NCBI GenBank assembly: GCA_003117195.1
Contig: BDSI01000003.1
Coordinates: forward strand, 1,951,551 to 2,015,550
Reading direction: 5' to 3'
Source: Eudorina sp. 2006-703-Eu-15
Taxonomy: Eukaryota; Chlorophyta; Chlorophyceae; Chlamydomonadales; Volvocaceae
Length of the DNA stretch: 64,000 bases
The position numbers and the translations under genes are program-made. Below are positions 22,901-33,800 of this stretch, piece by piece; position 1 is the stretch's first letter, and each line of letters opens with the position of its first letter. The notes beneath the pieces were generated by a model that worked only from the letters and a program-made list of their open reading frames with translations, did not search any database and was not told where the DNA came from.

Positions 22901-25753
22901 CATCTGGGTGAGGGTGGCTTTGGCCGTCTGCTGGTTGATTTCGGAGCGGCTCATCAAGAAGATGTTGTAGCAAGTGCGGACCGCCAACAGGAGAGCCTGG
23001 CGGGTCGGAACAGGAGTCGAGGCGGGTGCGGGTGAGGTGCGGGGAGGACGTTTGTCCGGGTTTGCATTTCTATGCTGGGGGAGAGATGCGGCCTCAGCGG
23101 TGTTTGACCGCGTTGCTGGTCGTGCTGATTCGCATGGCTGCTGGGTCAGGCCCTGGGGGAGAGTCTTCTCCCTAAACAAGGTGGAGGCGTGCGGGCCGTA
23201 GCGGCAAGAGCCCTGGACTGCCCCCTGGCAAGGATGCAGCTGCGCCTGCTTAGGATGCAGCTGCCGTCACGACGCCGGCTGGCAGCTCTCGTCCGCGTTG
23301 GTGTCTTCATTTCCTCCATCCCTTACCTTTTACCAGTGTGCCATTTACCTAGCTACTGTTTCTGGCAATGTTCCTAGCGGTACATGCCCCGTCGCCCAAG
23401 GGCTCTAACGCGAACTCACCTGGCCATGGACCGTGAAGGTGGTGGAGGTGGTGGCGGTGAGCAGGTTCTTCAAGATGTGCAGCTCCACCTTATCATCGGG
23501 GATTTCGTCGCAGCGGCAGATCAGCTCTATGGCCTGGGCCTGCGTGCGCGATGCCACCCCACACGGAACGCCGGGTCGGCACACGTCTTCAAGCAGCAGT
23601 CATGCGACAGCTCCCTGCGTGCCAGCTGCGCGCAGGATCCCCTCGAGGAGGGCAGGTGCATGCAGTAAACCGAGAATTGAATCGAAGACCGCGCGGTCGT
23701 GCAGTGTGGTCCTCCCACGCTCGATCGGGCGGTCCACCACGGGTTAGGGTGACTCTGATGAGCTACAGCCAGAGTACCGTATCACTGATGAGCTTCCGCC
23801 AGACTAACAGCCCCCGGGAGCTCCGGTCAGGGGAGCTAGGACCGGTCTTGGGAGAAACATCTTTGGCCAACCATCCGCATCCAAACCACCGGCCCGCATC
23901 CGAGGTCGGCGACGCCGAAGAGAACCCATCTCCGCGCCCGTTCCGGTCCCGGACGCCTCCCCCAGCGTTCGGAACACTCAGCCGCCGCGCACCTGGGGCT
24001 TCCGCGCCGCCGCGTCCCCGGGTTGCTGCTGCTGCTGCTGATGGTGCTCGCCAGCGGCGCCTGCAGGTGGGGCGAGAGGAGTTTCCCGAGGAGCGGTTTG
24101 CAATGGGGTCCAGCTGGGTTTCGTGCCTCGCGCAACGGTCGCATGGTGCATTCCTTCCAACGGGCCAGCTGCCACCGGTTCACGATGCTGCCTCTGCCCT
24201 GTCCGCTCGCCAGCTTCGGTTATCCCTTAGGCCGCATCCATGCTCTCAGACCCTTTTTTTCGCCTCTTCTGCATGGAACCGTGTCCACACCTCGAACCCG
24301 TAACGCTATGATGCTCCCATATCCGTAAGCGTTTATACTTTGTTCTCATGAAAAACTGACACGGTTATCAGGTCCATGCACGCTACAGTCATGGCTGCTG
24401 CGTAGCGGGTTCTGCCGCGGCGCGTGAACGGCACAGCCCATACTTCATGGCGGTGACCCGAAGCACTGAACAATCGCCTCCAAAAACCTCACTCACCACC
24501 CTCCTCGCCCTCTCGCCCTGCGGCCGCTCGATCAGTGTTCACCGCGTACACGGCACCCTGTGGGCGTACGGCACAAGGACAATGGGACGTCGCGGTGCCG
24601 TGCAATAACTTTCGGTCGTCTCCGCTCTGAGGAAAAGGTCTCTGTGAGACCGTCTCACAGACGCGCGTCTCAGTTACGTTGCGGGTGCGTACGCATCCCA
24701 CCAGGTGAGTCGAGGGCGGCTGCGCGTTTGTGCCCCGTCCTCGTTTGTCCCGCATTCCATTCTGAGACGCACCACCGCGCATGCATCGGTGCGGCGCAGC
24801 TGAGCGGCTTCAGCTCGCTGCGTCCTGCTCTCTTGTCCACACGCACCCTCACGTCAGTCCCCGGCCCTTTCTCCACGCAAATCCTTTCTGCTCCAAATCG
24901 GCTATTTCGCGCAGCGTACACAATCCCGTCGACACGTTTCCTATTTGGCCACCTGTCGCAGCCCCCTGAACCCAGCACCACACACGCAGCCAAAACTCCA
25001 ACCCCATCCCGGGGCCCCCGCACACGTCTGTGGGCGCCCTCCCGACCGACACACCTGCAGGAAGCGGAACGCCACCAGCTTCTGGATGCAGTCCAGCGCA
25101 ATCTCGATCACCTCCGGGCGCATGGTATCCACTGCCAGGCGGAAGATGCCGATGACGCGGTCACACACGGGGTCGGGTAGCGCCGTGTCCGTGCGGGGAA
25201 CTAGGTCCGGCAGCTCGGGGTCCACGACCGCCTGAGGGGTGGCTGGACCCGGCCGCGTGCCGGTCTCGCTGCTGTTCCTAGGAGCCGGCCCCGGCTCCTT
25301 GGAAGCCAGCTGGGACGAGGACGAGGACGGGGGTTCGCCCGCGACCGTGGCGGATGCCTCGGCTGTGGTGCCCGGGGGCTCATCCTCCACCTCCCCAAAA
25401 GCCGCTTGCGCGTCCGTGGAATCTGGTGCGCGAGACTTTGCGCCTCCTGCGTCCTCAGCTGCCTGTGTCGCGCTGGGGGGCTGCGGACGGCCGTCCAGTG
25501 ACGCCCGGCGCGAAGAACTCCCGGCCTGTGCAGGCAGGTCCACTGTTGATCCCACATCGCTGCGACCATAGATCAACAGCCGAGGTCCTCCAGCAGTGCC
25601 TGCTGCTGGTATAATCAGGTGCAGCTCGTCGAGAAAGAGCCTGCACTCCTCGTGCAGCTTTGCATACTTGCGGGAATTTGCAACTTTACATATCTTCCGT
25701 AGCGCAATAGCCACAATCTCCGCTGCCGGGTGGTAAACGGGCTCCGAGGACAT
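4913..25753 (-). CDS. BIG: BIG-family Sec7-domain ARF guanine-nucleotide exchange factor
   Basis: A large ARF-GEF that should load GTP on ARF at the trans-Golgi/endosome. Twenty-nine phase-consistent exons give 2351 residues. The N-terminus is the DCB domain ([21 protein letters not shown]; later [20 protein letters not shown]). The HUS region carries [24 protein letters not shown] and the HUS box FVNFDCD (about 656-661). The Sec7 domain spans about 795-1009. Downstream come the HDS blocks: [66 protein letters not shown] and [16 protein letters not shown]. It is longer than plant BIGs (about 1700-1800 residues) because of Ala/Gly/Ser-rich insertions, mainly in exons 1, 6, 10, 18, 23, 27 and 29. 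The start is the ATG at 25753, whose first residues already resemble the family N-terminus. The exon 23/24 boundary is the weakest junction. Confidence 0.93.
6232..6361. repeat. Near-perfect 45-bp inverted repeat in BIG intron 27
   Basis: Arms 6232-6276 and 6317-6361 are reverse complements with about one mismatch and a 40-base loop. The arms begin GTGTGAGGAATGCTTCGT. A 12-bp GTGCGAGCAGTG motif is tandemly repeated just outside the left arm (about 6201-6236), and the same sequence recurs in the loop (6277-6296). It could be a small foldback/MITE-like insertion. No target duplication is obvious. Confidence 0.85.
6981..7055. repeat. (GTGAT)15 microsatellite next to a splice acceptor
   Basis: Fifteen uninterrupted 5-bp units. 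On the transcribed strand it reads (ATCAC)n and ends about ten bases before the acceptor of BIG exon 27 (exon begins at 6970). Confidence 0.97.
7135..7251. repeat. Direct repeats flanking a perfect 32-bp palindrome in BIG intron 26
   Basis: A perfect palindrome occupies 7181-7212: half-site TTCTGGGTTCGTTTGT followed with no spacer by its reverse complement. On either side is a direct repeat starting GATCAGGGAGG and ending CTCCTTGGGGT (about 7135-7161 and 7225-7251). Confidence 0.85.
8455..8519. repeat. 32/33-bp tandem duplication across the BIG exon 24 donor
   Basis: Copies 8455-8487 and 8488-8519 differ by a few bases. The exon-side copy holds the functional donor GAG|GTGAGG; the intronic copy holds the decayed GAG|GTGAAG. 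Confidence 0.85.
10553..10672. repeat. GGA/GAG purine tract in BIG intron 22
   Basis: About 120 bases of (GGA/GAG)-type purine repeat on the plus strand, giving a long polypyrimidine tract in the sense strand just upstream of... the exon 23 acceptor side (exon 23 begins at 10529). It is simple sequence with no coding value. Confidence 0.85.
10911..11202. repeat. 37-bp minisatellite built from an exon-intron junction
   Basis: Seven 37-bp units (starts at 10944, 10981, 11018, 11055, 11092, 11129, 11166) plus one degenerate 33-bp unit at 10911. Each unit contains GAGGAAGGCGATGG, the complement of the last bases of BIG exon 22 (IAFL codons). The exon end itself, at 11203 onward, is the next copy of the series. 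The exon-proximal junction and the two most distal ones read CCCACCT (an intact GTGGG donor on the minus strand). The six inner junctions read CTATCC and have lost the GT. Confidence 0.95.
15650..17600 (-). other. BIG: Sec7 catalytic domain exons (11-14) of BIG
   Basis: Exon 10 ends in the linker FNKKPRKG typical of BIG proteins, then exon 11 starts GIDFLQREG. The glutamic finger is intact: exons 12 and 13 join to give [17 protein letters not shown], with the catalytic Glu at about residue 906. Exon 13 ends [14 protein letters not shown] and exon 14 begins [10 protein letters not shown], followed by NRGIND. The positions equal to ARNO F190, A191, S198 and P208 are Tyr940, Ser941, Asp948 and Met958, the set found in brefeldin-A-sensitive Sec7 proteins. 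Confidence 0.9.
16960..17097. repeat. 18-bp minisatellite in BIG intron 11
   Basis: About eight copies of an 18-bp unit of the form GGGACAGGGCGGC(C/A)C(G/A)C(G/A). It starts a few bases upstream of the acceptor of BIG exon 12 (exon starts at 16952). Confidence 0.9.
21947..21988. repeat. Dispersed repeat, copy 1
   Basis: AAATAAACCCGAAGAAC and following bases match 28 of 32 positions at 63917-63948, and both copies are preceded by ATTGA. This copy lies in BIG intron 4, close to the acceptor of exon 5. Confidence 0.6.
22104..22164. repeat. 25-bp tandem duplication in BIG intron 4
   Basis: Two and a half copies of a unit beginning CCTTCCCCCCTT and ending ATAAAGAA, starting at 22104, 22129 and 22154. 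Confidence 0.9.
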
Positions 25754-27864
25754 GGCCGCTGCAGCTGGATGAACTCGGACCCTGTTCGATAAGCCACGGG
25801 CGTTCCCATACCGAGCGTATGCCCATCAACGTAAACGTCCATGCATTGATCAAGAGCATTTTGTCCCAGAAGCCGGCACTTCGACAAGGAAGCAGCGCTT
25901 GCTCACCTTTCCACAGCTTAATTACGATGCACCTCCTCGCCAGACCCGCTGGCCACCTTGCCACAATATGTTAGGCAAAATCATTGCTGCTCTGGGGAAG
26001 TGGCCTCCGCTAGGAAGGTCATGTACATAAAGGATCGGTGACCGGTCAAAATTTTGCAGTAAGTGGCTGCTATTGCGTCAAAATGCTTCTCAGAGACTAC
26101 AGCATAACGTCTATCAACGGCACCGGAGCAGCGAGTGGGCACTATGGTTTGGTCGTGGTGGTTGCACAGCTGAAGCAGTGGCCTGCACTACTGGGGGAGA
26201 AAAACCGTACTTCTATTTATCATGCACACAAGGAAATGCCTAATTGGTATGGTGGCTAACAGCAAAGTGGACGTATTGTCAAGGCACTGCACGGCACAAT
26301 TAGAGCTTTAGGAAAGGTTGCTGTAGGCACCCATTATTTCACGAAAGGGCGAGTATACATGTCATCGCCGGCTGCAATGGCCGACCAATGGGTCCGAGAG
26401 CTCGTCCAACCACAGCGTGGTTTGCGCCGTAATGGAAGGGCGTCTTCCGCATTGCTTTGTACATTGAACCGTAATTTAAGACACTCTTGCAGGCGGATAC
26501 CGGTCCATCATTGTTGCCTTGTGCGTTCAAATAGCACTTGCTGCACGCAACGCTGGGCGGCCTCCACCCCGGGGCACCTTGAGCCAGTTGCTACTGCGCG
26601 TTGCCTTCTGCGACCCTCCTCCGACACCAATGACCTCATTGCGCGCAACCGTTTGCGCCAAAGAGCACAACACGCCATCTTTTTTTGAATGAATGAACGT
26701 TACAGCGGACCCCGAAAAGGGATCAGCGTACGTGTATACCTGGGAAAGCCCCCGCAGGGCAAGCCCCACCCGACAAGGCGGCAAGACACCTCCACACCTC
26801 AACGCCGCGAACAAAAACACAGCGGGCCATAACCCCACCCAGACAGCCACGTAAGCGGAGGCGCACAGCGGGGCAACACTACCAAAGGGACAGGCACAGC
26901 AACGGATAAAGCCAAGCACGGGGGAGGTCGCCCACACAGGCACCCCATTACCCAGCTACCACCACCCCTGGAGCACCCAGCGCCGCACCCTCTCGAGGTC
27001 TTGGAAAACCCACGCCTGGCTCGTGGCAGTGCCCAGCGACCGCTGGTGGAGCAACACTCACCCAACGAGGGGTGCTCCACTGTGCTAGGGGGCTATGACT
27101 AACAAGAAGCCGCTCAACGCATATCGGCATTTGCCGTGGCACGCGTTTGGCACATCGCACGTGGTGTTGTGGAGCGGGATGGTCATTGGGTCACAGCGGG
27201 TCACGGCGACTCGTCCGTGGTGCATCCCTGGGGCCCCCTGGCCCGCGGACCCTCACCCTAGCACAGCCACTGCAGGCTCAGCGTGTGCAGAGCAACCTTC
27301 GCCGTCGAGGGCGGCACGTACAGTGAAACACCGCGGGTGTTGCACACCTGCGGCCATCATCCCCAAGCGGCGGCCGGTAAAGCAATTATCAACACAGTGC
27401 CGAGTACAAATCCAAGAACCGTAGGCTGGGTTACGGGAGCGGCAACCCTAACGGTATGGTTAGTCCTCACCCTAACCATACCTCGTGCGCGTAGTCAGCG
27501 GGCCGCCACAGGGTCTCCAGCTCGGGCTTCACCTGCCGTGATGCCACCCATGCCGGGTGCAGCTGCTTGGGCACCCTGCGCGCACACGGCGGCGCGGAGG
27601 CAGGTGCGCCACTCAACGCGCAGAGCAAAGCCTGTACCCCTCTGTGTACGAGGCTGTTCATGGATGGGAGTGACTGCATTTGCATGGTCGCGCTTGTCTG
27701 TCTCTATGTCAGCACATGCATGAGTCCTCTTGGTCCATTTAGTTCATGGTGATGCACGCTGGCACAAGAGCAGCAAACAACCTGGTCGCGAGTGCGAGCG
27801 TGTGTGTGAACCGGCACGCCCAGCTAGGCTAAAGAGGATCTCAGGCACCCGCAACGACTGCATG
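25754..27864. other. Intergenic between BIG and the WD40-type gene
   Basis: No gene recognised. The BIG promoter should lie just above 25753 on the minus strand. A perfect 11-bp stem (GGTATGGTTAG, loop of 8) lies at 27453-27482. A plus-strand frame around 27283-27360 has a RING-like look (CRATF...TPRVLHTCGHH) but lacks the other metal ligands, so I do not call it. Confidence 0.5.
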
Positions 27865-30800
27865 CTAAGCACCGCGGAGGTATGCCGCATCCAGCATACT
27901 GAAATACTGGCGGCACATCCCGGTAGCACGGCACTGCCACTGCCGCGACAGCTCGCTGCGCAATCCAACCCACTTGGCCGCGTGCTGCTGATTCTCCGCC
28001 GGGTCATCCAGGACGGGTAGGCCCCGGTACAGCTGTGCCGCGGGCGGCACATTGGCAACGCCTGTGGCCGCCCGCCGCGTCGCTTCCTCCCATGCCGCCT
28101 CGTTCATACCCGCCGCCCGCGCCTCCGTGATCTCCTCCTGCAGCACCGCGGCGGTTTCCGGCCCTTCGCCGTTGCCGACGGCCGCCACACCCCGGTGCCG
28201 GCCCCGCGACCTCGGCCGCGCTCTGGCGACCGTCGGCACAGGCCGGGTCAGCACCTGCCCCAGCGTCTGCATCTTCCGCAGCAGCAGCGCGGTGGATCCC
28301 AGCTGGGGCACCTGTAGCGGGCTGACGCCCTCAGCTTTCCCCACGTCCACCGCTTCCTCGTCCTGCTGGCCCCCGTCGCCATGAGTTCCATCCTCCAGAT
28401 AGTCGTCCTCCTCGCCCATTTCGGCCGTCTCGATGGCCTCGATCCCGGCAGCGCCACGGCTGTCCGCTGGCGCGGCTCCGCGCGCTGGTTTCGGAGGGCC
28501 CGCGGATGGCACCGACCCGTGCCGGACCTGCGCTCGGGACCCCGTGCTGAGCTCATAGGCCGGACCCGGTCCTGGGCCATGTTTAGATGATGCCGGGCGC
28601 CGGCTTGGCACCTGCGCCTGCGGACGCTCCAAGGTCGCAGCGGAAGCAGCCCATGACGGCGGGTTGACGTGGCGAAGCAACAGCTGATGTCTGTGCTGGG
28701 CGTGCCGCAGCTGCCGCAGGTGCTGGAGGCGCTGTCCGCCGCCGCGGCTGCTGCTGGACTGCGCACCGGGGCCCGGCTGTGGGACCTCCTGGGAAGCGTG
28801 GTGCTGGTATTGAAGGCCGCCAGGCGGCCGGCGCGGTGCAGAAACAGCGGTCGTGGCGGAGGCGTTCGGGGATCCCAGCAGAACCGAAGACGACTGGCGC
28901 ACGCTGTGGGGCGAAGTGGCCCGGCCTGCAGCGCAGGGGCCGACAACGGCAGGCGACAGTCAAGACGTGATCAGCGGTGGAAGGTGAATGGATCGCTGGC
29001 GATGTTGTCATAAGGACAGCTGGTAGCACTGGCATCGAAAGCGGCCCGAATCCAAGTCCAAAATTTACAGATGATCAGTATACCGCACACTGCATGCTTC
29101 CGCCGCCACATGCCGTACCTGCGGCCGAGGCCGAGACACCACTTTCGGCCGTGGTCTCGTCACCGACGTGCCCATCAGCGACAGAACTGTAGCGGGCGGG
29201 AACTCGAACAGACAAGCCTGATGCAGAGGCATCGGCTGCAGCCGCCTGCACGTCGGCAGTCTTCCTCAGCTGCTGCATCACCCTGGCGTGGTTGGGCTTG
29301 AAGCCCTTGAACATGGACAGCGCGGGCCGCTGGCGCGCCGGCGCTGTCGTTTGTGATGTTCCGCTGGCCGCTGTGCCGCCAAGAGCTGCTGCGTCAGGGC
29401 CCGACAGCACCAAGCGGTCGGTGACGGCCGGCGGAGGCTGGCGGGGTTGCGGTGCTGGCCTCGAGCCCGGGCGCCGCTGCACAGAGGTTCAAAGAGAGGC
29501 GGCATATCCAAGGCAGAGCCTTTGGCGTGCGCACAAGCAGAACAGCAGTACCTCCGCCCAGCTGTGCTCAAATGCCCAGGACGACTTGTCGCCTAAAGCG
29601 CCACATCCCGTGCCTAACCATCTCTATGCCGCCCTGTCGGGGCAGCAGTTCCCTCGAAACCGTGCCCGTTAGGTCGCAAGCTTGCCATCCCTCCACAGCT
29701 GCCGGGAGGCTCCGCCGTGCCGAATACGTCGCGACAGGGCCACTACCATATCACACTGAACCCAGGCAAGACGATACAGTGTGCGCATTCCGCCGGCGCG
29801 CGCCCTTGACCGCCCTCACCTGGCGCCCTGTCTTTGCCGTCGGCACCGGCAGTCCCATGCGCGCGCCTGACGGACCGCCGAGCACGTCTGCGTTCATCCA
29901 ATCCTCCCACCCAGCCTCCTGCTGGAGACCGTCGCCAGTCGTGGCAGGCTCTTCACCGCTGTGCTGCCCGCCGGCACTTGGTCGCGCGCTGCTGCCCATG
30001 CGCTGCTGCGACCACTCCGGCTGTGGTCTGGGCAGCCTAGCCGAGCCCCGAGGCAGCGGGTTTTCCTCCTCCTCCTCCTCCTCCTCCTCGACGTCGTCCT
30101 CTTCTTCCTCCTCCTCGTCGTCGTCCTCCTCTTCTTCCTCGACGGTCTCCATACATGCTCCGATACCAACAGCGGTCGTTTGACCATCTACGACACCTCG
30201 CTCATCGGACCCTTCCTGGAGCGCTTTGATGAGGGCATCTCCAAAGTACGCGGTGCGGCCCAGGGGGTCACCGGGCTTCCCGGAGTCCCAGCTGCCACGG
30301 GCGGGGTCAGCCGGGGCCGAGTCACCCAGGGCGTCGCCCCGCATTGCCGGCTGCTCGGCGGCGTCGCGTGCGGGTGCCTCCTTGCTTGCTTCGCGTGCGT
30401 GCTCGGGTGCGACTGCACCGTTGGGGTTCGGAGGTTGAGAGGATGATGAAGTCTCAGGCCCCGCGGCCGTGTGCCATGGCGGATCAAAAGTTCCGTGTTG
30501 CGGTTTGGCGGCCTCCTGCCGCTGCTGCGGTTGCTCGAGATGTTGAGAGGGAGGCCGGAAACGAAAGCTGTCTCCGAGGGCACCGCCACGCAAGGGGCCA
30601 TGGTCCGACCATGGTCCGGCTGCTGCCGGCGCGGATGGCCTGACGACGACGGGGACGCCGCGGTGTTGATGCCCGATGAGTTCCAGCACGGTAGCGGAGT
30701 TCATGCGGCAAAGGGCAGGCAGCAACGCGGAATGAATCAATATGTGGCGCTTTTCCCGGCCAAGGTCGGGGGCCGCCATTGGGGCGTCACTCGAGGGCGA

Positions 30801-33800
30801 ATGACGTGTCATGTCGTACATTCCGCCCGGATGCTGCAAAATAGATCGGGACGATTCTGCATCCGTGTCCCAATGATCACCCACAAGATGACTGGGGCGT
30901 ACCTGAGCACCTCACCGACAATCTCCATATCCCCGTGCCGCCAAGCGGCCGCCTGGCCCGCCGTGCCGCCAGCGCCTCCATTCGGCTGTCTGGCCCAGCT
31001 GCCTTGCGCAAAGCTGGCCTCCCGCGCCTCAACGCCTTCGTCCACCTCCGCCCCCATCGTTTGCTCCACCTCATCGACGTCCAGCTGTCGCCCCGAGCCT
31101 GCCGCACCTGTTGCTTGTCCCGAGCCGTTGCGATGTCCAGCCCCGGACGTCTCAGCGACCCATGGGTCCGTAAGCCCGCGGGCATGCTGCGTGTGCTGCG
31201 TGTGCGGGCCGTTGCCACCTGGCGGCAGCGCAGATTCATCTTCATCGCCGTCGTCGGCCAGGACGCCGTAGCGGCCCTTTCCGCCGGTCGCTGCAGGCAG
31301 TGAGACCCGGGGCGGAACGTCCCGGAGTGGCCCGATCTAGTCACACGTGGATCACTGACAGCCAGCACACAGCGGCGTTACATCCGCGTGCATCCACCAG
31401 CAGGCGGTCCTAGCCTTGCCCAGCAAGTCAACGATGGTTGCGGAGTGCGGACGGGGCACTACCGTTTCAGCGTTCCACCATGCAGGGCCAGGAGCCCCTC
31501 CAGGAAGCGCACCTGATGCCGCGGCAGGTATCCCCGCGGCGGGCAACAACGTGCCCGAGTGCGGCAACTCCAGCTCCTGCTCGGTGAAGCCGTCCGGAGT
31601 CTCCTCATCGCCATCTGTAGCCGGGCTTGACATGGCCGGCGCGGTCCCAGGATCTCTGGTGCGCGGTGCGGACCGGCTGTCGCCGCCCTCATCCGCACCG
31701 CCGCCCCACAGCCCGGCGGCGGAGCCCGCCGGGGACGCAGTCATGTTGCCCGCCGCTGAGGGCCCTCCGAGCGTGGCGCCAACACCAGGCGCCCAGGAGC
31801 TTTGCGGCCGCGGCTGTTGCGGATGCTGCGGTGACAACGGCTGCGGCATGAAGTCTGCAAGCGGCGGTGAGAGCGGCAGGTGCAGGTGCGTTGCCGGAGA
31901 CACGTGCGGAACACATGTGTGTGGTACTGGAAGAGTGCTTGGCAGGCGAGCGCTCCAGGATACCACTGCAAACCGCTTCCCCGCCCTTCCCTTCCCTTCT
32001 GAGTCGGCTATCGTCCTAAAATAGGCAGATTTCGGACGCTGACATGACACGCGTCCTAAAACAGGCAGATCACGGACGCTGACCTGACATGCGTCCGCCA
32101 TCTCGCAATCACGTGCGTGTCAAGGGCCCCGATGACATGCGGGGTGACTGCGTGCGGCGGCCAGGTCAAAAGTGCTGTCCTAGCGGCTGGACAGGTGTCC
32201 CCACCGCCTGTCCGGGATCCAAGTGATGCGGTGCTACGGGTGTCCCCACTTGCCTGCCCGCGGCGGCAGTCCGGTGAGCCAGCTGCGCGGCGCCGGCTGC
32301 GTGGCGGGCCGGTACGCCTGCCACGTGGGCGCGGCGCTAGCGTCGGTGCCCGTGGGCCGCGCCTGCGATTCCGACGCCGCTGCTTCGCTCCCAGCTGCAC
32401 CACTGGCACGAGGTCCCGGCCTTCCAATGCCCAGGGGAGGACTCCTGCCGCGGCCGGGTGACACCGAGGGGGAACGCTGCGCCGTCCCAGAAGGCGGCGG
32501 AGATGCGGCGACGCGCAGGCCCGTGGCAGTACTGGCACCCGTGCCGCTGACAGCACCGGCCCAGAGCGGCCCCTGGGACGGGCTCGGGGCTCCTCCGTGG
32601 ATCCAGGACCCACCGAGGCCTCCACCGCGGCTATCACTGCCGTGCAGCTGCCAACCCGGCGGTGACGCCCCGCCCGGGCGCTCAGCTGCTGGACCTGAAG
32701 ACGCGAAGGCCTGCCAGCCCCATGCCGCGTTGCGGACAGGCTCTGCGGGGCGGCCCTCCCCGCCGACCGCCGGGCTGCCGAGCGAAAGGCCGAAGAGCTC
32801 CGCAGCCGCCACCGCCGCCGGGCTGGCTGCTGCTGCGCTGCCGGGCGCGGCCGCGGTTTGCTCCAGCCACGACAGGAAGTCCTCGTCACGTGCGGCCTCG
32901 GCGTCCCGCTGGCCCTCGCTGCCGGCTTGGACCAGTGGCACTGTCATCTGTTCCAGACACCAGACATCAAGGGAACGATGCGCATGCCACCAAGGTGAAA
33001 ACAAAAAGTAAGGGGTGTGTCCGCCCCAATCCAGAGCAATCAGGACTCATTCTTACTACTCATTAATGCATCTCCCGCCAAGACATCCTGCTCGAAGGCG
33101 GACCACTCAAACCCCGTTCTGCGGTGCACGTCGAGGACGAGCTAGCCAGTCCCTCCCTTGGCACCGCATGAAGAAATGTGCCTGCCGTCGATATGTTGTT
33201 CGCCCCGGGTACCTGCACCGTACCTGCAGCAGCACGGGCTCCTCGCCGGCGGGTGCCGCGTACAATCGCAGCCGGATGCCGCCGGCCAGGGTCGCGCCCC
33301 GCGGCATCGCCACGAGCGCGCTGCCCCCCGCGGCCGCCGGTAGGAAGCCGGCACCGGCCAGCGGACCCAGCAGGAAACGCTGCTCCAACACCACCTGGAG
33401 GGCAGGTATATATGGCGGACAGCGCGGCGCAAGCATCACGAGGCCATGGCTGCGGCCCGCCCTGGCCGACACAACCTTGATGCTCCTTCCCCTGCTGCTC
33501 ACAGGGCACCGCCCAACAAGCCGTCCCGCGGCCCCGCTGCTCTCACGTGATCCGCTTGGCGGCCCCGCTCAGGCGACTGAACGGTGCCATGGACCAGAAC
33601 GACTGCCCCCGGCCAGCATGGTGACCACCACGTCAGGGCCTCACCTGGAACGTGCTGGCGTCAAGCACCTCCAGACACGCTCCTGCGGCCAAGAGCCCAG
33701 CGCGAGCAGCAGGCTCGATGTGCGAATGCGAAGCGGTTGCAGGGCGCATCCACCGCCCAAGCAAAGAGCGCCTTAGCTGGCGCGCGCATGAGTGGAGGCG

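Larger units (their letters stand above)
4913..25753 (-). other. BIG: Exon map of the BIG gene
   Basis: Exons in transcript order: 25753-25055, 23539-23420, 22996-22859, 22430-22341, 21895-21851, 21040-20354, 20044-19922, 19385-19236, 18625-18498, 18318-18014, 17600-17464, 16952-16870, 16272-16119, 15818-15650, 15326-15013, 14687-14536, 14286-14169, 13765-13504, 13009-12840, 12425-12108, 11834-11695, 11359-11201, 10529-9938, 8731-8507, 8117-8007, 7611-7485, 6970-6519, 6144-6031, 5686-4913. All junctions are GT-AG, most donors being GTGGG or GTGAG. The summed length, 7056 bases, is a multiple of three, and each junction joins the phases needed by the flanking conserved peptides. Boundaries were read by eye, so errors of a few bases are possible. 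Confidence 0.75.

Noticed and set aside
23756..23800. Two CTGATGAG motifs suggesting hammerhead ribozymes
   Set aside because: The required downstream CGAAA core and closing stems are missing; the motif is part of a short imperfect tandem repeat.
27283..27360. Possible RING finger (CRATF ... PRVLHTCGHH)
   Set aside because: Too few metal ligands, no second Cys pair and no splice partner that would supply them.
30063..30150. Plus-strand Ser/Leu runs in this region
   Set aside because: They are frame shadows of the Glu/Asp run in exon 11 of the WD40-type gene.
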